The notes beneath the pieces are model-generated. The model had not been told where the DNA came from. It did no database searches and saw nothing but the letters and a program-made list of their open reading frames with translations. The position numbers were made by a program, and so were the translations under genes. From DASXHZ01 sp036488085 (GTDB taxonomy: Bacteria > Acidobacteriota > Thermoanaerobaculia > Gp7-AA8), in the NCBI GenBank assembly GCA_036488085.1, contig DASXHZ010000058.1, forward strand, positions 78,498 to 142,497: a stretch of DNA of 64,000 bases. The letters are read 5' to 3'. Positions 8,562 through 17,377 of this stretch are shown piece by piece; position 1 is the first letter of the stretch; every line of letters begins with the position of its first letter.

Positions 8562-9683
8562 ATGCGGATTTATCTGGATAACAACGCGACGACGGCGATC
8601 CACCCGGACGTGCTCATCACGCTCGACACGATGTTGCGGAACGTCTTTGGAAACGCCTCGTCCATTCATAAAGAAGGCCAGACCGCACGGCAGGTGATCG
8701 AGGACGCGCGCGAGTCGGTGGCGCGCTTGGTCGGCGCCGACGCACGCGAGATCGTCTTTACCAGCGGCGGTACCGAGTCTAACAACGCCGCGATTTTTGG
8801 CGCGGTCTCCACGCTCGGAATTCATCACATCGTGACAACCGCCATCGAGCATCCGTCGGTGCTCGAACCGGTGGAGGAGCTGCGCCGCCGCGGCCACGAC
8901 GTCGTTCTCGTGCCGCCGTCACGAAACGGTGTCGTCGACGCGCAGCAAGTCATCGACGCGATTCGCAGCGATACGCGGCTCGTCACGGTGATGCTCGCGA
9001 ACAACGAGACGGGCGTCATTCAGCCGGTCGCGGAGATCGCGCGTGCCTGCCGCGAACGGGGAGTCCACTTCCACTGCGACGCGGTGCAGGCGGCGGGAAA
9101 GATCGGCCTCGACGTGCAGGCGCTCGGCGTCGACACGCTGTCGCTCTCGGCGCACAAGATACACGCGCCGAAGGGCATCGGCGCGCTCTACGTCCGGCGC
9201 GGAACGAAGATGCAGACGCATCTCTTCGGCGGCGCGCAGGAGCGGCGCCGCCGCGCGGGGACGGAGAACGTGCCGCTCGCCGCCGCGTTCGGCGTCGCCG
9301 CGGCGCTGGCGGGCGAATCGGAGTTCAAGCGCGAAGTCGCCGCTCTCCGCGATCGCTTCGAGTCGCTCATCGCAGACCTGGGCGTCACGGTCAACGGAGC
9401 CGCCGTTCCGCGCGTCCCGAACACGTCCAGCGTCACGTTCCACGACGCGGACGGAGAGGGGATCGTGATCGGCCTCGATCTCAACGGCATCGCGACTTCC
9501 ACAGGCTCCGCCTGTTCCTCCGGGCGCATCGAGCCGTCGCACGTGCTGGTCGCGATGGGGCTGCCGGCCGGGGACGCGAAAGGGACGGTCCGCTTTTCCC
9601 TGAGCCGCCTCACGACCGGCGGAGAGATCGACACTACGGTCGCGGTTTTACGGGAAGTTGTTTCGCGTGTGAGAAAAGTTTGA
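8562..9683 (+). CDS. Cysteine desulfurase (NifS/IscS family)
   Basis: 373 residues from the ATG at 8562 (MRIYLDNNATTAIHPDVL); a GTG at 8553 adds three residues. The PLP lysine is Lys199 in SAHKIHAPKG and the catalytic cysteine is Cys318 in TGSACSSGRIEPSHVL. The HPSVLEP and CDAVQAAGKIGLDV segments are also typical. The SSGR-type active-site loop places it with the NifS-like class that supplies sulfur for Fe-S clusters or thiolated molecules. No scaffold gene (iscU/sufU) lies next to it. Divergent from the GWxTD gene with no room for a promoter between the starts. Confidence 0.93.
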   Translation: MRIYLDNNATTAIHPDVLITLDTMLRNVFGNASSIHKEGQTARQVIEDARESVARLVGADAREIVFTSGGTESNNAAIFGAVSTLGIHHIVTTAIEHPSVLEPVEELRRRGHDVVLVPPSRNGVVDAQQVIDAIRSDTRLVTVMLANNETGVIQPVAEIARACRERGVHFHCDAVQAAGKIGLDVQALGVDTLSLSAHKIHAPKGIGALYVRRGTKMQTHLFGGAQERRRRAGTENVPLAAAFGVAAALAGESEFKREVAALRDRFESLIADLGVTVNGAAVPRVPNTSSVTFHDADGEGIVIGLDLNGIATSTGSACSSGRIEPSHVLVAMGLPAGDAKGTVRFSLSRLTTGGEIDTTVAVLREVVSRVRKV

Positions 9684-9710
9684 TCTCTCTGTGGTGAAAT
9701 ACCGCGTCCG

Positions 9711-10844
9711 ATGTCCGAGTCCCCCATTCTTCAGGGTGATTTGTCCCGCGTCCACCTCCCGGACGTCCTCAGCTTCGTCTCGATGATCCGCAGGAGCGGG
9801 AAGCTCGTACTGCGGAGCAGCGCGATGGAGCGCACCCTGGTTTGGAAGGACGGCGACATCGTCTTCGCTACCTCGAACTCGCCCGAGGACTCGCTCGGGT
9901 TGTTCCTCCTCAGAAACGGCAAGATCAGTCAGCAGCAGTACGACGAGTCGAAGCGCCGCGTAACGGCGCAGGTCCGCCACGGAAAGCTGCTCGTCCAGAT
10001 GGGCGCCATCTCACCGAAGGATCTCTGGTGGGGCGTCAAGAATCAGGCGCTCGACATCATCTACCAGCTCTTCCACTGGCAGTCGGGGACGTTCGAGTTC
10101 GTGGAGACCATGGAGGAGATCTCGAGCGAGAAGATCGTCCTGTCGCTCCACACTTCGAGCGTGATCATGGAGGGCATCCGCCGGCTCGACGAGTCGGCGC
10201 GCATCCGCGAGAAGGTCCCGAACCTCGATGTCGTCTTCATGAAGATCCCGGGAGTGACGCCAGACTTCGACGCGCTCGAGATGAGCGATTCCGAGGTCGC
10301 GGTGTACAACGACATCGACGGCATGAGGAGCGTGCGCCACCTCATTGCACAGGCGAACGACCTGACGGAGTTCGACGTCACTCGCATCCTCTTCCAACTC
10401 GTATCCGCGCGGCTCATCGAGCCGGCGCCGGAGGAGAAGTCGTTCCGGCCGGTCTTCCTGGACGTCGAGGACTCGCCGGAGCTGCTGAAGGTGATCTCCA
10501 CCTACAACGACATGTTCGGCCGGCTCTATGACGCGCTCCAGCGCGCGGTCGGCGAGGATCAGGCGCGGGACATCTTCATGACGGCGTTGCAGCAGGCGGA
10601 GGGCGACGACCTCTGGAGCGGCGTCTTCTTCGATCAGTACGGCCGCTTCGACGAGAATATGCTCATCGCGAACATCTCCGAGCTCCCGTTCGAGCGCCGG
10701 AAAGCCGCGCTCGACGAGGGGTTGAACACGCTCCTCTCGGTGGAGCTGTTCGAGGTCTCGCAGCACCTCGACGCCGCCGGGAAGGTCGATGTCTTCCGCT
10801 TCATCAGCGATCAGAAGGCGAGCCTGGAACGCGTCGGAGCGTAG
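9711..10844 (+). CDS. DUF4388 domain protein (PatA/GspE-N-like)
   Basis: 377 residues. The first ~150 residues match the DUF4388 pattern (LQGDLSRVHLPDVLSFVSMI, RRSGKLVLRS, VWKDGDIVFATSNSPEDSLG, LVQMGAISPKDLWWGVKNQA, FHWQSGTFEF). A longer helical region with no recognised domain makes up the rest. DUF4388 proteins are common in Acidobacteriota and delta-proteobacteria, often linked to signalling or type IV pilus regulation. No signal peptide or membrane segment, so cytoplasmic. Followed 19 bp later by lgt. Function unknown. Confidence 0.8.
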   Translation: MSESPILQGDLSRVHLPDVLSFVSMIRRSGKLVLRSSAMERTLVWKDGDIVFATSNSPEDSLGLFLLRNGKISQQQYDESKRRVTAQVRHGKLLVQMGAISPKDLWWGVKNQALDIIYQLFHWQSGTFEFVETMEEISSEKIVLSLHTSSVIMEGIRRLDESARIREKVPNLDVVFMKIPGVTPDFDALEMSDSEVAVYNDIDGMRSVRHLIAQANDLTEFDVTRILFQLVSARLIEPAPEEKSFRPVFLDVEDSPELLKVISTYNDMFGRLYDALQRAVGEDQARDIFMTALQQAEGDDLWSGVFFDQYGRFDENMLIANISELPFERRKAALDEGLNTLLSVELFEVSQHLDAAGKVDVFRFISDQKASLERVGA

Positions 10845-10863
10845 TTCCCACTATCATCCGCGT

Positions 10864-11667
10864 GTGTATCCGACACTCGTAAAGTTCGGCAACTTCGAAA
10901 TCACCACGTTCGGCCTGATGATGTTCCTCGCGTTCGTCGCGGCCGGATGGGTGCTCACGCGCCAGTTCCGCCGCTACGGCCTCTCCGACGATCTCGCGTC
11001 GACGATGGTGATGGCGGCGGCGATCGGCGGGATCGTCGGCGCGAAGGTCTACTACGCGATCCTCTATCACTCGTGGGCCGAGCTCTTCTCCCGCGCGGGG
11101 CTCGTCTGGTACGGAGGGCTCCTCGGCGGCGCGGTCGCCTGCTCGTTCGTCATCGTCCGCAACAAGGTCGATTTCCTCGTCGCCGCCGACGCTGCCGCTC
11201 CCGCGCTCGCAATCGGCTATGCGTTGGGACGCATCGGATGCCTTCTCGTCGGCGACGACTACGGCGCACCGACGAACGGCTGGTGGGGCATCGCCTTCCC
11301 GAAAGGCTCGCCGCCGACGACTGCGTACTCGCTCCGCGAGTTCGGCGTGCACGTCAGTCCCGCGATTCCCGACAATGCGGTGCTGAGAGTGCATCCCACC
11401 CAGATCTACGAGTCGCTCTCCGCGTTCGTCATGTTCCTGATCCTGATGCGCGTCGAGTCGCGTCCGCACCGGAAGGGCACAGCCTTCGCGCTCTTCCTCA
11501 TCCTCATGGGCATCGAACGCTTCCTCGTCGAAATCGTCCGCGCCAAAGACGACCGCTTCCTCGGCCCGTTCACCATCGCCCAACTGATCAGCGTTTTGAT
11601 CGTGGTGATTGGGATTGTGTTGCTGTCTCGCTCTTCGCGCCGTGCTGACTCGTTTCCGTCATCCTGA
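10864..11667 (+). CDS. lgt: Prolipoprotein diacylglyceryl transferase
   Basis: 267 residues from the GTG at 10864 (MYPTLVKFGNFEITTFGLMM). A polytopic inner-membrane enzyme that transfers diacylglycerol from phosphatidylglycerol to the lipobox cysteine of prolipoproteins. Family features are the opening residues, LVWYGGLLGG, GRIGCLLVGDDYGAPTNGWW (a variant of the Lgt signature) and HPTQIYES. Several predicted lipoproteins in this window would be substrates. The stop codon TGA at 11665-11667 lies inside a GTCATCCTGAG dispersed repeat, so the C-terminal end may have been set by repeat insertion. Confidence 0.9.
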   Translation: MYPTLVKFGNFEITTFGLMMFLAFVAAGWVLTRQFRRYGLSDDLASTMVMAAAIGGIVGAKVYYAILYHSWAELFSRAGLVWYGGLLGGAVACSFVIVRNKVDFLVAADAAAPALAIGYALGRIGCLLVGDDYGAPTNGWWGIAFPKGSPPTTAYSLREFGVHVSPAIPDNAVLRVHPTQIYESLSAFVMFLILMRVESRPHRKGTAFALFLILMGIERFLVEIVRAKDDRFLGPFTIAQLISVLIVVIGIVLLSRSSRRADSFPSS

Positions 11668-12036
11668 GCTTGGCGGAGCGGCGAAGCCCGTATGTAGGGT
11701 GCGGCTCTTAGCCGCACCACGGCCGGCTAAGAGCCGGCCCCTACACAACCCCGCAGCATCCGCGAAATCTCCCCTCGTCATCCTGAGTCGCCGAAGCCGC
11801 GAAGCGGCGCAGGACGGCGAAGGAACTCAAGATGTGAGGCAGGAGCCACATGCAGCGCATTCTGAGATCCTTCGCTGCGCTACGCGGCTTCGCCGCTCCG
11901 CCAAGCTCAGGATGACGGAACGAGATTTCTTCACAGCCTCTCAGGATGACGGAGTTGTTTGTGCATCGCCGTTTGGACTGACCCGCGCGGTGTAACCGGA
12001 GATCCTTCCGCTGCGCTGCGCTCCGCGTCAGGATCG
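11657..12036. repeat. Intergenic repeat island (GTCATCCTGAG and GTAGGG palindrome families)
   Basis: This non-coding stretch is filled with repeat elements. A 30-bp segment at 11659-11688, beginning GTCATCCTGAG, has a perfect inverted copy at 11887-11916. Further copies of the core occur at 11777 (forward) and near 11940 and 12027 (reverse). At 11694-11744 a 22-nt-arm palindrome begins GTAGGGTGCGGCTCTTAG. Elements with these cores are widespread between genes in Acidobacteriota and other soil bacteria and look like REP-type sequences. No gene is supported inside the island. Confidence 0.8.
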
Positions 12037-13086
12037 ACTCTTGCGAGCCTTGGCGACGATCGCCTTCCCCCGCGCGTCGCTGACGCTGTTGTTCATCACC
12101 TCGGCCTGCTGGGCGTTGAGCTTCGCGCCTTTCGCGACGAGGGCGTCGGCGGCGTCGAAGCGGCTCATCACAAGGGCGATCATGAGCGGCGTCATGCTGC
12201 TGCCGTTCATCGCGTTGACGTCGGCGCCTGCCGCGAGGAGGCGGTTCACGACTTTGGCGCCGCAGTACTGCGCCGCGGTGATGAGGGGCGTGTTGGCGTT
12301 GTCGTCTTTCCGCTTCACGTCGGCGCCTTTGGTGACGAGGAGGTCGACGACGTTGGCGATCAGGTCCGTCTCGCCTTCGCGCGAGCAGCCGGTCATCGCC
12401 GCGAGGAGCGGCGTATCGTTGCCGCCCTCGCCGTCGACCGGCACGCCGGCTTTGAGGAGCTGTTTCACGTCCTCGTAGTTCGCTTCGAACGCGGCTCGAT
12501 GGAGCGAGTCGGCAGACACGTCGATCTCGCGGATGCGCAGGTACTCCAGCGCGTCTTTCTCTCCCTCGGCACTCTTCGGCTTGAGGGTCGCCGCCGGCGA
12601 GTCGGTGCGCATCGACGAGATGTAGTTCTGCAGGATTTCGCCGCGGCTCTTCACGTAGTCGTCGGAGTCTTTGAGCGCCATCGCGGTGACCTGGTCCAGC
12701 GCGTCGCGCGACGCGCCCATGTCGCGTAACCCGAGAATCGCGTCGCCGCGGAGGAACGTCGAGTTCGAGCGGTTCGCGGCGATCGAGAGGAGGATCGGCG
12801 TCATCTGCGCGATGACGTACTCCTTCACGGCGGCCGGACTCGTGCCGTTCGCGCGTCCGAGGTCGATGATCGCCGAGACCAGATGTTTCTGGTCGTCGTC
12901 ATCTTTCGACGTGCGGAGCATCTCGATGAGCGGCCCGATGTCGCGCGCCGCATCGACGTTGCCGGCTTCGATCGCCTCCTTCGCGCGGTCGGTGAGTTTG
13001 CCGACCTTCCCGGACTGATCCGCGAACGCGGAGTGGGCGAGGAGTGCTACGAGTCCGAGGATGCCGAGAGCCCGCATCGATCGCAT
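12028..13086 (-). CDS. Secreted ankyrin-repeat protein
   Basis: 352 residues from the ATG at 13086, preceded by a good AAAGGAG site. A signal peptide (MRSMRALGILGLVALLAHSAFA) leads into a helical region of about 170 residues that resembles HEAT-type repeats. Ankyrin repeats then fill roughly residues 200-340 (e.g. GVPVDGEGGNDTPLLAAMTG, DNANTPLITAAQYCGAKVVN, LLAAGADVNAMNGSSMTPLM). Likely a periplasmic protein-protein interaction module; the partner is unknown. Divergent from aroC with 34 bp between starts. Its stop codon falls in the flanking repeat element. Confidence 0.8.
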   Translation of the reverse strand: MRSMRALGILGLVALLAHSAFADQSGKVGKLTDRAKEAIEAGNVDAARDIGPLIEMLRTSKDDDDQKHLVSAIIDLGRANGTSPAAVKEYVIAQMTPILLSIAANRSNSTFLRGDAILGLRDMGASRDALDQVTAMALKDSDDYVKSRGEILQNYISSMRTDSPAATLKPKSAEGEKDALEYLRIREIDVSADSLHRAAFEANYEDVKQLLKAGVPVDGEGGNDTPLLAAMTGCSREGETDLIANVVDLLVTKGADVKRKDDNANTPLITAAQYCGAKVVNRLLAAGADVNAMNGSSMTPLMIALVMSRFDAADALVAKGAKLNAQQAEVMNNSVSDARGKAIVAKARKSRS

Positions 13087-13120
13087 GGTGACGCTCCTTT
13101 GTGTTTGTGCGTGAATCATA

Positions 13121-14296
13121 ATGGCTGCGATGTCGCGGTTCACCTTCGTTTCGGCCGGCGAGTCGCACGGCCCGCAGCTCACCGTCATCGTCACCGGAAT
13201 GCCGGCGGGCGTGTGTCTCGATCGCGACCGGATCAATCTCGACCTGAAGCGCCGCCAGCATGGCTACGGGCGCGGCGGCCGGATGAAGATCGAGTCGGAT
13301 GAGGTGGAGATCGCCGGCGGCGTGCGCGGAGGCGAGACGCTCGGATCGCCGATCGCGATCGTGGTCCGCAATCGCGACTACGAAAACTGGCGCGGCGCGA
13401 TGGATCCGTGGACGCTCGATGAAGCGGAGACGAAGAAACGCCGCGTGCACGCGCCGCGTCCCGGCCATGTCGATCTGATCGGCGGCATGAAGTACGACCG
13501 CCGCGACCTCCGCGACGTCCTCGAACGCGCGTCGGCTCGCGAGACCGCTTCCCGCGTTGCCGCCGGCGCGATCGGGAAGGAGCTCCTGCGCCACTTCGGC
13601 ATCGAGATCCGTTCGGGGGTCGTCTCGGTGGGTGACGCCGGCGATCCCGACTACGCACCAAGCTGGGACGAGCTGGCCGCAGTCGACGACGAGTCGCCGC
13701 TCCGCGCCGTCAACCGCGAACACGAGCCGGCAATGATCGCTGCCGTCGATCGCGCGCGCGAGCTCGGCGAGACGCTCGGCGGAACGATCGTCGCCGCCGC
13801 CCGCGGCGTTCCGATTGGTCTCGGGTCATACGTTCAATGGACGGAGAAGCTCGACGGCCGCATCGCGCAGGCGATTCTGTCGATCCACGCCGTGAAAGCC
13901 GTCTCGATCGGCGACGGCGTCGCGAACGCCCGCCGCCTCGGCTCCGAGGTGCACGACCCGATCGAGTTCGACGGCGCGTACAAGCGGACCTCGAATCGCG
14001 CCGGCGGTCTCGAAGGCGGTGTCACGAACGGTGAGGACGTCGTCGTCCGTGCCTACATGAAGCCGATCTCCACGCTCCGCCGCGGCCTGCCGTCGGTCGA
14101 CATCGAGACGCACGAGGCGCACCGCTCGCAGTGGGAGCGGAGCGACGTCACTGCCGTGCCGGCCTGCGGCGTCGTCTGCGAGGCGATGCTCGCGATCGCC
14201 CTGGCCGACGCCATGCGCGAGAAGTTCGGCGGCGACTCCCTCGCCGAGATGCGCCGCAACTACGACGCCTACATCGCACAGCTCGCGCGCTTCTGA
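13121..14296 (+). CDS. aroC: Chorismate synthase
   Basis: 391 residues; an alternative ATG at 13130 gives the more usual start MSRFTFVSAGESHGPQL. Family motifs are ESHGPQL, LKRRQHGYGRGGRMKIESD, HAPRPGHVDLIGGMKYDRRD, ERASARETASRVAAG and SNRAGGLEGGVTNGEDVVVR. It makes chorismate from 5-enolpyruvylshikimate 3-phosphate using reduced FMN, the last common step of aromatic amino-acid synthesis. This fits the trp and aro genes a few kb downstream, although the class V aminotransferase and rmuC lie between. It is followed by a hairpin and the minisatellite. Confidence 0.96.
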   Translation: MAAMSRFTFVSAGESHGPQLTVIVTGMPAGVCLDRDRINLDLKRRQHGYGRGGRMKIESDEVEIAGGVRGGETLGSPIAIVVRNRDYENWRGAMDPWTLDEAETKKRRVHAPRPGHVDLIGGMKYDRRDLRDVLERASARETASRVAAGAIGKELLRHFGIEIRSGVVSVGDAGDPDYAPSWDELAAVDDESPLRAVNREHEPAMIAAVDRARELGETLGGTIVAAARGVPIGLGSYVQWTEKLDGRIAQAILSIHAVKAVSIGDGVANARRLGSEVHDPIEFDGAYKRTSNRAGGLEGGVTNGEDVVVRAYMKPISTLRRGLPSVDIETHEAHRSQWERSDVTAVPACGVVCEAMLAIALADAMREKFGGDSLAEMRRNYDAYIAQLARF

Positions 14297-14309
14297 TCCG
14301 CTCCTGGCG

Positions 14310-14336
14310 CTTCTGTGTGGTTCTGCCACACAGAAG
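14310..14336 (+). other. Perfect 11-bp hairpin just after aroC
   Basis: CTTCTGTGTGG and CCACACAGAAG flank a 5-nt TTCTG loop, starting 14 bp after the aroC stop. There is no T-run, so it is not a classical intrinsic terminator, but it could stabilise the 3' end of the aroC transcript. It borders the minisatellite array directly. Confidence 0.6.
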
Positions 14337-14340
14337 CCAG

Positions 14341-14723
14341 TCTGCAGCCCGCAAACGCGGAGTTGCACCCTGCATCCGCCAGTCTGCAGCCCGCAAACCC
14401 GCAGTTGCAGCCTGCATACGGCGGTCTGCACCGCCGCACACACGGGGATGCAGCCTGCATACGGCGGTCTGCACCGCCGCGCACACCGGGATGCACCCTG
14501 CATACGGCGGTCTGCACCCCCGCACACACCGCGATGCGGCCTGCAACCGGCGGTCTGCGCCCCCGCACACGCCGGGATGCAGCCTGCATACGGCGGTCTG
14601 CACCCCGCAGACACCGGGATGCGCCCTGCATACGGCGGTCTGCACCCCGCAGACACCGAGATGCACCCTTGCATACGGCGGTCTGCACCCCGCAGACACC
14701 GAGATGCACCCTGCATCCGGCGG
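14341..14723. repeat. Minisatellite: nine tandem 42/43-bp units
   Basis: Nine head-to-tail units with no spacers start at 14341, 14383, 14425, 14468, 14511, 14554, 14597, 14639 and 14682. Each begins TCTGCA and ends near GCATACGGCGG. The first unit divides cleanly into six 7-mers (TCTGCAG, CCCGCAA, ACGCGGA, GTTGCAC, CCTGCAT, CCGCCAG). Unit lengths alternate between 42 and 43 bp, so no reading frame is kept in register, although few stop codons occur in any frame. Probably non-coding; it lies between aroC and the aminotransferase. Function unknown. Confidence 0.9.
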
Positions 14724-14857
14724 GCGACGGCGTGCATCGCGAGGTGTGCTCCGTGCAACTGGCGATTTCCCCGCCGCATCTGAGGTGTGGCGACGGCAAT
14801 CTTGCCGGCGACGGTCGCCAGACAGAAGCGGCGGGTTCGGTCATACTCGTTCGCGGC

Positions 14858-15961
14858 ATGCGGCATCTGTTTCCGGTCACGAAAAACCTCGTCTACTTCA
14901 ACCACGCGGCCGTTGGGCCGCTGTCGACGCGGGCGGCCGAGGCGATGGAGCGGTTCGTCCGCGACCAGCGCGACTACGGGGCCTTGCACTGGCGGGAGTG
15001 GTACGCCGAATACGACCGTTTCCGCGAGTCGGCGGCGCGGCTGTTGAACGCCGAGCCGGGCGAGATCGCGATCCTGAAGAACACGAGCGAGGCGCTCTCG
15101 TTCGTGGCGCAGGGGATCCGCTGGCGCGCCGGAGACAACGTGGTCACGACCGCGCTGGAGTTCCCACCGAACGTCTCGCCATGGCGCAGTCTCGAGCCGC
15201 GGGGAGTCGAGACGCGCGTCGCGAAGAATGCGACGGTCGCGGAGATCGCGCCGCTGGTCGACGAGCGGACGCGTGTCGTCACGGTCGCATCGGTCGCGTT
15301 CCACAACGGCTTCGTGGCGGACCTCGACGCCATCGGCGATTTCTGCGCCGAACGTCAAATTCTCTTCTGTGTGGATGCCATCCAGTCCCTCGGCATGCTG
15401 CCGCTCGACGTCCGCCGCGCCAAGATCTCCTTCCTCGGCGCCGACTCGCACAAGTGGATCTGCGGTCCCGAGGGGGCGACCATCTTCTTCGTGGCGCGGG
15501 AGCAGATCGAGGAGCTGGACGTCTTCGAGCACGGCTGGACGAACGTGGTGCGTCGCGGCGCCAGCTTTCTCGATGCATCGACGCAACTTGTACCCGACGC
15601 GAAGCGCTTCGAGGCGGGATCGCTGAACAGCGGCGGCATCCACGCCGCCCGCGCCGCGATCGACCTCTTGCTGGAGGTGGGAATCGACGAGATCGCTCAG
15701 CGCGTCATCGCGGTGGCCACGTCCCTGGCAGACGGATTGGAGTCGATCGGCTACCGCGTCGTGCGCCCGATCCGCTCCGGAATCGTCGCCGCCGCTCCAC
15801 AGGGAGTAGACGGCCGCGAGTTGCTCCGCCTCCATGGCGAGCTCGAAAAAGAGCGTGTGATCTGCTCTCCGCGCGAAGGGATGCTGCGGTTTTCGCCGCA
15901 TTTCTACAACACCACCGAAGAGGCGGAACGCGTCGTCGAGGTACTGAGCCGGTTACACTAG
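14858..15961 (+). CDS. Class V aminotransferase-fold PLP enzyme
   Basis: 367 residues from the ATG at 14858 (MRHLFPVTKNLVYFNHAAVG). Typical class V features are LVYFNHAAVGPLS at the start, ILKNTSEALSFVAQG, VDAIQSLGMLPLDV and the PLP lysine Lys199 in DSHKWICGPEGA. It is most like the cysteine desulfurase/isopenicillin-N-epimerase-like branch, but no active-site cysteine loop is evident, so the reaction cannot be named. The same frame stays open back through the minisatellite; I reject that extension because the repeats are not protein-like. rmuC starts 4 bp downstream. Confidence 0.82.
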   Translation: MRHLFPVTKNLVYFNHAAVGPLSTRAAEAMERFVRDQRDYGALHWREWYAEYDRFRESAARLLNAEPGEIAILKNTSEALSFVAQGIRWRAGDNVVTTALEFPPNVSPWRSLEPRGVETRVAKNATVAEIAPLVDERTRVVTVASVAFHNGFVADLDAIGDFCAERQILFCVDAIQSLGMLPLDVRRAKISFLGADSHKWICGPEGATIFFVAREQIEELDVFEHGWTNVVRRGASFLDASTQLVPDAKRFEAGSLNSGGIHAARAAIDLLLEVGIDEIAQRVIAVATSLADGLESIGYRVVRPIRSGIVAAAPQGVDGRELLRLHGELEKERVICSPREGMLRFSPHFYNTTEEAERVVEVLSRLH

Positions 15962-15965
15962 TCGC

Positions 15966-17279
15966 ATGTTGACGACGATCGTTGTTCTCGTCGCCATCGT
16001 TGCGATGGCGGGTGTGTGGGTGTGGGCGCAGCGGGCGATTGCAGAGCGCGATCTGGCAGTCGTCGAACGAGCGAAGGCCGAAGCGCGCGCCCTGGAGCTC
16101 CAGAGGCGGCTCGACGAAGCGCAGCAGGCGCGCGTCGTGGCGGAATCGAAGGCGCAGCATCTCGAGTCGTCGCGCGAGCAGATCGAAAGCACGTTCGTGG
16201 CGCTCGCGCAGCGCGCGTTCCAGCAGGTCGGCGAGTCGCTCGTGACCACCAGCAAGACGCAGATCAACGGCTCGCTCGATACGAAGAAGGCGGAGATCGA
16301 CGCCCTGCTCAAGCCGCTGCGCGAGATGATCGAGTCCTACCGCGGCGAGCTGACGAAGAGCGAGCACGTGCGGAACGAGGTCTACGGCGGACTGCAGGAG
16401 CAGATCCGCGCGCTGATGACGGCGAACGAGGCGTCCTACCGCGAGGCGTCGCGGCTCGCGAACGCGCTGCAGTCGCCGACCGTCCGCGGCTCGTGGGGCG
16501 AGTCGTCGCTCCGGCGCTGCATCGAGCTCGCCGGCATGAGCGAGTTCTGCGACTTCACCGTCCAGGAGACGTTCTTCGACGACGAAGGACGCCGCCGCCG
16601 GCCCGACGTCGTCGTGCAGCTCCCGAACACGCGAATGATCGCGATCGACGCGAAGGTGCCGCTGGAGGACTACACCCACGCCGCCAACGAGACGGACGAC
16701 CTGCGCCGCCGTGAGTTTCTGGCGGCGCACGCCAAGACGGTGCGGCGCCACATCGACTCGCTCAGCAAGCGCGAATATCAGGCGGCCATCAGCGACACGC
16801 TCGACTTCGTCGTCCTCTTCGTGCCGGGCGAGCATTTCCTGTCCGCCGCACTGGTGACCGATCCGACCATCTTCGACTACGCCGCCGACAAGAAGATCTA
16901 CCTCGCGTCTCCGACCGTGCTCCTCCCGCTGCTCCGCGCGATCAACGCCGGATGGAAGGCGGAGCGGACGGAAGAGAACGCGAAGAAGATGCACGACGCG
17001 GGCGTGGAGCTGTTCAACCGCTTCGTGAAGGTGATGGAGCACATCCAGAACGTCGGCCGCGCGCTGGCGAGCACGGTCGAGAAGTACAACGGCGCCATCG
17101 GCTCGATCGACCGCATGCTCTGGCCGAAGGGCGAAGAGATGCAGCGGATGGCCGGCAGCGGCAAGGACCTCGGCGACCTCAAACAGCTCGAGGTCATTCC
17201 GCTGGAGTCGACGAAGCTGCGGCTCACGATGCAGGCGAGCGAGCCCGGCGAAGTCGTTCCTTTACGCAGCGCGGAATGA
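15966..17279 (+). CDS. rmuC: DNA recombination protein RmuC
   Basis: 437 residues. An N-terminal membrane anchor (VVLVAIVAMAGVWVWA) is followed by a long coiled coil (about residues 25-140). The RmuC nuclease-like domain then carries TVRGSWGESSLRRCIELAGM, RPDVVVQLPNTRMIAIDAKV and FVPGEHFLSAAL. RmuC is thought to limit inversions at short inverted repeats, which is of interest in a genome region rich in inverted repeats, although that link is only a suggestion. It is followed by a ~100-bp gap that leads into trpG. Confidence 0.92.
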   Translation: MLTTIVVLVAIVAMAGVWVWAQRAIAERDLAVVERAKAEARALELQRRLDEAQQARVVAESKAQHLESSREQIESTFVALAQRAFQQVGESLVTTSKTQINGSLDTKKAEIDALLKPLREMIESYRGELTKSEHVRNEVYGGLQEQIRALMTANEASYREASRLANALQSPTVRGSWGESSLRRCIELAGMSEFCDFTVQETFFDDEGRRRRPDVVVQLPNTRMIAIDAKVPLEDYTHAANETDDLRRREFLAAHAKTVRRHIDSLSKREYQAAISDTLDFVVLFVPGEHFLSAALVTDPTIFDYAADKKIYLASPTVLLPLLRAINAGWKAERTEENAKKMHDAGVELFNRFVKVMEHIQNVGRALASTVEKYNGAIGSIDRMLWPKGEEMQRMAGSGKDLGDLKQLEVIPLESTKLRLTMQASEPGEVVPLRSAE

Positions 17280-17334
17280 CGTGTTACCCTCCGCCGCCAT
17301 GATGACCAAGTCCCTTCCTCAGGAGAACGAGTCG

Positions 17335-17370
17335 ATGACGGTCGACTCGCGTCTTTGGCTCTGCCGCTAG
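17335..17370 (+). CDS. Short leader-like peptide ORF before trpG (MTVDSRLWLCR)
   Basis: An 11-codon ORF whose ATG at 17335 has an AGGAG site at 17320-17324, ten bases upstream. It contains one Trp codon (TGG at 17356) and ends at TAG 17368-17370, 7 nt before the apparent trpG start. An in-frame upstream ATG at 17299 would make it 23 residues. It could serve for translational coupling, act as a Trp-sensing leader, or be read into trpG by a +1 shift at the stop codon. No terminator hairpin was found here, so a classical attenuator is not supported. Confidence 0.45.
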   Translation: MTVDSRLWLCR

Positions 17371-17377
17371 CCAAGCT

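Noticed and set aside
14148..14699. Cysteine-rich repeat protein on the minus strand across the minisatellite
   Set aside because: Most frames on both strands are open for long stretches through the array because of repeat composition, and unit lengths slip between 42 and 43, so no frame keeps a regular repeat protein.
14341..14723. CRISPR array
   Set aside because: The 42/43-bp units are directly adjacent, without variable spacers, and no cas genes are near.
14315..14857. N-terminal extension of the class V aminotransferase through the minisatellite
   Set aside because: The frame is open, but the sequence is repeat-derived; a normal start of the family (MRHLFPVTKN) lies at 14858.
17299..17370. 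Classical trp attenuator leader
   Set aside because: Only one Trp codon and no terminator hairpin with a T-run before trpG; kept only as a short leader-like ORF.
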